NCBI RefSeq assembly: GCF_038433465.1
Contig: NZ_JAESVF010000005.1
Span: forward strand, 153,971-217,970
Direction of reading: 5' to 3'
Length of the DNA stretch: 64,000 bases
Origin: Galbibacter sp038433465
Lineage (GTDB): Bacteria; Bacteroidota; Bacteroidia; Flavobacteriales; Flavobacteriaceae
Every line of letters starts with the position of its first letter. The stretch's first letter is position 1. Under the pieces are notes generated by a model, which made no database searches, was not told where the DNA came from, and saw nothing but the letters and a program-made list of their open reading frames with translations. Both the position numbers and the translations under genes were made by a program. This document shows positions 61,402-64,000 of the stretch, piece by piece.

Positions 61402-63342
61402 TTAAAACTTCTTTAATGTACGATTGATTTCTGTATTTATCAAATCTGAGAACTCTTTTATGGTTAATGTACCTAAGTCGCCCTCACCATGTTTTCTTAC
61501 AGAAACTGTGCCATCTTTCTCTTCTTGCTCTCCTACAATCAGCATATACGGGGTTTTTTGCATTTCTGCGTCTCGTATTTTTTTACCAATTGTTTCGTTT
61601 CTATTATCTACAAGGGCGCGAATTTCGGCATTTTCCAATAAATTTAAAACTTTTTCGGCATATTTTTCGTATTTCTCACTGATAGACAGGATGGTAGCCT
61701 GTTCTGGCATTAGCCATAACGGGAAGTTTCCTGCGGTGTGTTCTAATAAAATAGCGATAAAGCGTTCCATACTTCCAAACGGAGCACGGTGTATCATTAC
61801 TGGGCGATGTAATTTATCATCACTTCCTTTATAGTTTAGGTCAAAGCGTTCTGGCAAGTTGTAATCTACTTGTATGGTTCCAAGCTGCCAACTTCTTCCA
61901 AGTGCATCTTTCACCATAAAGTCTAACTTTGGGCCATAAAATGCCGCTTCACCAGTTTCTATAACGTAGTTAAGTTCTTTTTCTTTTGCTGCGTTAATAA
62001 TTGCAGCTTCTGCTTTTTCCCAATTTTCATCACTACCAATGTACTTTTCTGGTTTTTCAGGATCGCGTAACGATACTTGAGCAGTAAAGTTTTCAAATCC
62101 TAAAGATCCAAATACATACAATACAAGGTCGATTACCTTTTTGAATTCCTCATCCAATTGGTCTGGAGTACAAAATATATGGGCATCATCTTGAGTAAAT
62201 CCACGCACTCGAGTTAGTCCGTGTAACTCTCCACTTTGTTCATATCTATAAACCGTACCAAACTCAGCATAACGTTTTGGTAGTTCTTTGTAACTCCACG
62301 GGCGACTGTTGTATATCTCGCAGTGATGCGGACAGTTCATCGGTTTCAATAAAAATTCTTCATCCATCTTTGGAGTTCGAATTGGTTGAAAACTGTCTTC
62401 TCCGTATTTGGCATAATGCCCAGAGGTTACATACAATTCTTTTTGACCGATATGTGGCGAAACGACTTGTTCATAACCAGCCTGTTTTTGAGCTTTCTTT
62501 AAAAAGTTTTCAAGGCGCTCTCTAAGTGCAGCTCCTTTAGGAAGCCATAACGGGAGCCCTTGACCTACTTTTTGTGAGAAAGTGAAAAGTTCAAGCTCTT
62601 TTCCAAGTTTTCTATGATCACGTTTTTTGGCTTCTTCTAAAAGCTCTAAATACTCTTTTAAGTCTTTTTGCTTCGGAAAAGAGATTCCATAGATACGTGT
62701 AAGTTGCGGTTTGTTTTCATCACCTCTCCAATACGCACCAGCAACCGACAATAGTTTAACTGCTTTTACAATTCCAGTATTCGGAATGTGTCCTCCACGA
62801 CATAAATCGGTAAAGGTATCGTGGTCGCAAAAAGTAATAGTTCCGTCTTCAAGGTTTTCAATAAGTTCCACCTTAAATTCGTTTCCTTGCTTTTTATAGA
62901 AATCCAATGCTTCTGCTTTTGTTACAGCACGCATTTTATAGTCGTGTTTCCCGCGAGCTATTTCAAGCATTTTGGCTTCAATAGCAGGAAAATCCTTTTC
63001 AGAAATTGTTTGGTCGCCTAAATCTATATCATAATAAAAACCATTATCAATAGAAGGACCAATAGTAAGTTTCACTCCAGGATACAACGCTTCAAGCGCT
63101 TGCGCCATAATGTGCGAAGTAGAATGCCAAAAAGCCTGTTTCCCTTCATCGTCATTCCAGGTATATAATACAAGACTCCCATCGGTGGTTAAAGGGGTAA
63201 CTGTTTCAACTTTTGTACCATTAAAACTAGCCGAAATAACATTGCGAGCCAATCCCTCACTAATGCTTTTAGCAACATCCATTGGAGTTGTGTTTTTTTC
63301 AAACTCCTTAACCGATCCATCGGGTAAAGTAATCTTAATCAT
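61402..63342 (-). CDS. thrS: Threonine--tRNA ligase
   Basis: 646-residue class II synthetase. Domain order: TGS (1-62, ITLPDGSVKEFEKNTTPMDVAKSIS), tRNA-SAD editing domain (HSTSHIMAQALEALYPGVKLTIGPSIDNGFYYD; CRGGHIPNTG), catalytic core with motif 2 (YRYEQSGELHGLTRVRGFTQDDAHIF), zinc Cys in PMNCPHHCEIY, and motif 3 (HRAPFGSMERFIAILLEH), then the anticodon-binding domain. Length is typical. It is first in the operon, and its promoter is visible upstream. Confidence 0.97.
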   Translation of the reverse strand: MIKITLPDGSVKEFEKNTTPMDVAKSISEGLARNVISASFNGTKVETVTPLTTDGSLVLYTWNDDEGKQAFWHSTSHIMAQALEALYPGVKLTIGPSIDNGFYYDIDLGDQTISEKDFPAIEAKMLEIARGKHDYKMRAVTKAEALDFYKKQGNEFKVELIENLEDGTITFCDHDTFTDLCRGGHIPNTGIVKAVKLLSVAGAYWRGDENKPQLTRIYGISFPKQKDLKEYLELLEEAKKRDHRKLGKELELFTFSQKVGQGLPLWLPKGAALRERLENFLKKAQKQAGYEQVVSPHIGQKELYVTSGHYAKYGEDSFQPIRTPKMDEEFLLKPMNCPHHCEIYNSRPWSYKELPKRYAEFGTVYRYEQSGELHGLTRVRGFTQDDAHIFCTPDQLDEEFKKVIDLVLYVFGSLGFENFTAQVSLRDPEKPEKYIGSDENWEKAEAAIINAAKEKELNYVIETGEAAFYGPKLDFMVKDALGRSWQLGTIQVDYNLPERFDLNYKGSDDKLHRPVMIHRAPFGSMERFIAILLEHTAGNFPLWLMPEQATILSISEKYEKYAEKVLNLLENAEIRALVDNRNETIGKKIRDAEMQKTPYMLIVGEQEEKDGTVSVRKHGEGDLGTLTIKEFSDLINTEINRTLKKF

Positions 63343-63365
63343 TATATATATTGTTTTTCAGTTTG

Positions 63366-63396
63366 CAAAGATAAGTCGAAGTCTTCACGCATACAA
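63366..63396 (-). promoter_or_regulatory. thrS operon promoter
   Basis: On the minus strand TTG at 63396-63394, a 20-base spacer, and TATCTTTG at 63373-63366, a good match to the Bacteroidetes -33/-7 pattern. The thrS ATG lies 24 bases downstream of the -7 box. Confidence 0.75.
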
Positions 63397-63572
63397 CACT
63401 ATATATAAGTATGTTTTATCTTTTTAAAAATCCATGTTTTTTGCTTTAGGTTTTGTAGATGTTTTTCAGTGTTCAGTTTACAGTATTCAGTATTTTATTT
63501 CCAACACCCCAAACCCAATACACAACACCCAAAACCTAATACCTAACACCCAGCACCCAACTTTCTATAATG

Positions 63573-63653
63573 GCGTGCCCCTATCGGGTCGGGCTTTGCG
63601 TTATATCTTTGCTCGTACCTCGCAAAGGATGCCACTCCAATCCCTCACGCGGA
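63573..63653. repeat. Dispersed CGGG/TATATC repeat element, copy without nested palindrome
   Basis: GGCGTGCCCCTATCGGGTCG, GGCTTTGCGTTATATC, CTTTGC...GCAAAGG hairpin, ATGCCACTCCAATCCC, TCACGCGG. Parallel to 15922-16052, where the same order is seen with CTTTTTT...AAAAAAGG in the hairpin and an extra palindrome after CGGGCT. Confidence 0.7.
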
Positions 63654-63705
63654 GGTGGTTTGAGGTTTGAAAAGTTTATTGTTTTATGTTTCTTGTTCAA
63701 TGTCA

Positions 63706-63890
63706 ACTCCCCCTTCGGGGGTTAGGGGGATGTAGAGAAGTTTGGAGTCGGAAGTGGGAAGCTCGAAGAATATGGCATCACTATATAGTAATAGTCAAAA
63801 CATTCTTTGGGCCTTTGCCACTTTGAACCTTTGTCACTTTGCATCTTTACCTCAAGGCAATTCCCTCTTCGAAGGGGGCTAGGAGGATGT
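63706..63890. repeat. Two CCCCCTT palindromes
   Basis: ACTCCCCCTTCGGGGGTTAG with GGGGATGT (63706-63733) and TTCCCTCTTCGAAGGGGGCT with AGGAGGATGT (63861-63890). Both match the element at 55761-55790, ending in (G)GGGGATGT or AGGATGT. Confidence 0.75.
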
Positions 63891-64000
63891 AAAAAGTCAA
63901 TACTCAAATCAAAACCCATAACACTATACTATATATAATAAGTTGATAGCAGTCAAAACCTCCTTAGCGCCTTTACGTTTTTTATCACTTTGTGTAAAAC

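Larger units (their letters stand above)
63343..64000. other. Gene-free right end with promoter and dispersed repeats
   Basis: 658 bases with no credible ORF. It holds the thrS promoter, a low-complexity AACACCCAAAACC-type tract (about 63500-63560), one CGGG/TATATC element (63573-63653), and two CCCCCTT palindromes (63706-63733 and 63861-63890). The GTCCACTTTG-like stretch near 63815-63850 resembles the T-rich spacer of the tandem array at 54 kb. No gene is cut at the right edge that I can support. Confidence 0.7.

Overview
The window reads as chromosomal DNA of a flavobacterium (Bacteroidetes, family Flavobacteriaceae), probably marine or aquatic. The evidence is AT-rich sequence, an adjacent SusC/SusD pair, a type IX secretion (type B) C-terminal domain, promoters of the TTTG-N19-TAnnTTTG kind, a tmRNA tag ending NYALAA, the Bacteroidetes-only 50-residue DUF4295 protein beside L28/L33, and a GSII plus GSIII glutamine synthetase pair. 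There is no phage, insertion sequence, CRISPR array, rRNA or tRNA. The only structural RNA I recognise is tmRNA.

Layout. 1-15.1 kb is a polysaccharide utilisation locus. Rightward genes are SusC, SusD, a LacZ-type GH2 and a Tat-exported GH109. Leftward genes, converging on a perfect bidirectional terminator, are a GH88 unsaturated-uronidase, a heparinase II/III-type lyase and an S1 sulfatase. Together they suggest uptake and breakdown of a sulfated, uronic-acid-containing, HexNAc/Gal-containing glycan. The 39-residue tail at the left edge may belong to another sulfatase. 15.4-15.9 kb is ssrA. 16-21.6 kb holds a saccharopine-dehydrogenase-like enzyme, an SDR, FabH and a NagB-PIG-L fusion. 21.7-26.2 kb holds an outer-membrane barrel receptor, a CoA-binding protein and a sodium:solute symporter. 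26.2-34.9 kb is a dense rightward housekeeping block: recR, an E2 acyltransferase, a DnaQ-like exonuclease, an FAH-family enzyme, Hpt, cinA, rpmB-rpmG-DUF4295, ftsY and rimO. 35-41.4 kb is mostly leftward envelope and membrane genes, including an SMR exporter, a repeat-rich DUF6515-like protein, aquaporin and a type IX-secreted PKD protein. 41.5-49.3 kb holds apt, a conserved 49-residue microprotein, a BlaI/M56 regulatory pair with a three-copy operator array, a Ca/Na antiporter, and divergent GSII/GSIII genes. 49.7-59.8 kb holds purM, class II RNR, a UDP-glucuronate-decarboxylase-like SDR, purD, a GATase-like secreted protein, YjbQ and a Cof-type HAD. 60-63.3 kb is the leftward thrS-infC-rpmI-rplT operon.

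The least explained part of the window is its non-coding repeats. Several different families occur: a ~192-bp multi-hairpin element with compensatory changes between two copies, a GTCGAG-type palindrome, a CGGG/TATATC element, a CCCCCTT palindrome and a 175/183-bp tandem array. A short GC-rich palindromic module of about 19-22 bp is nested inside three of these families, and in one pair of copies its presence or absence can be seen directly. It behaves like a very small dispersing element.

Regulatory signals that can be read directly are three AACTA-N6-TAGTT dyads at exact 20-bp spacing before the BlaI-like gene, an ATACCC-N12-GGGTAT dyad before GSIII, promoters for purM and thrS matching the Bacteroidetes consensus, and an infC gene that appears to begin at a non-canonical AUA codon.
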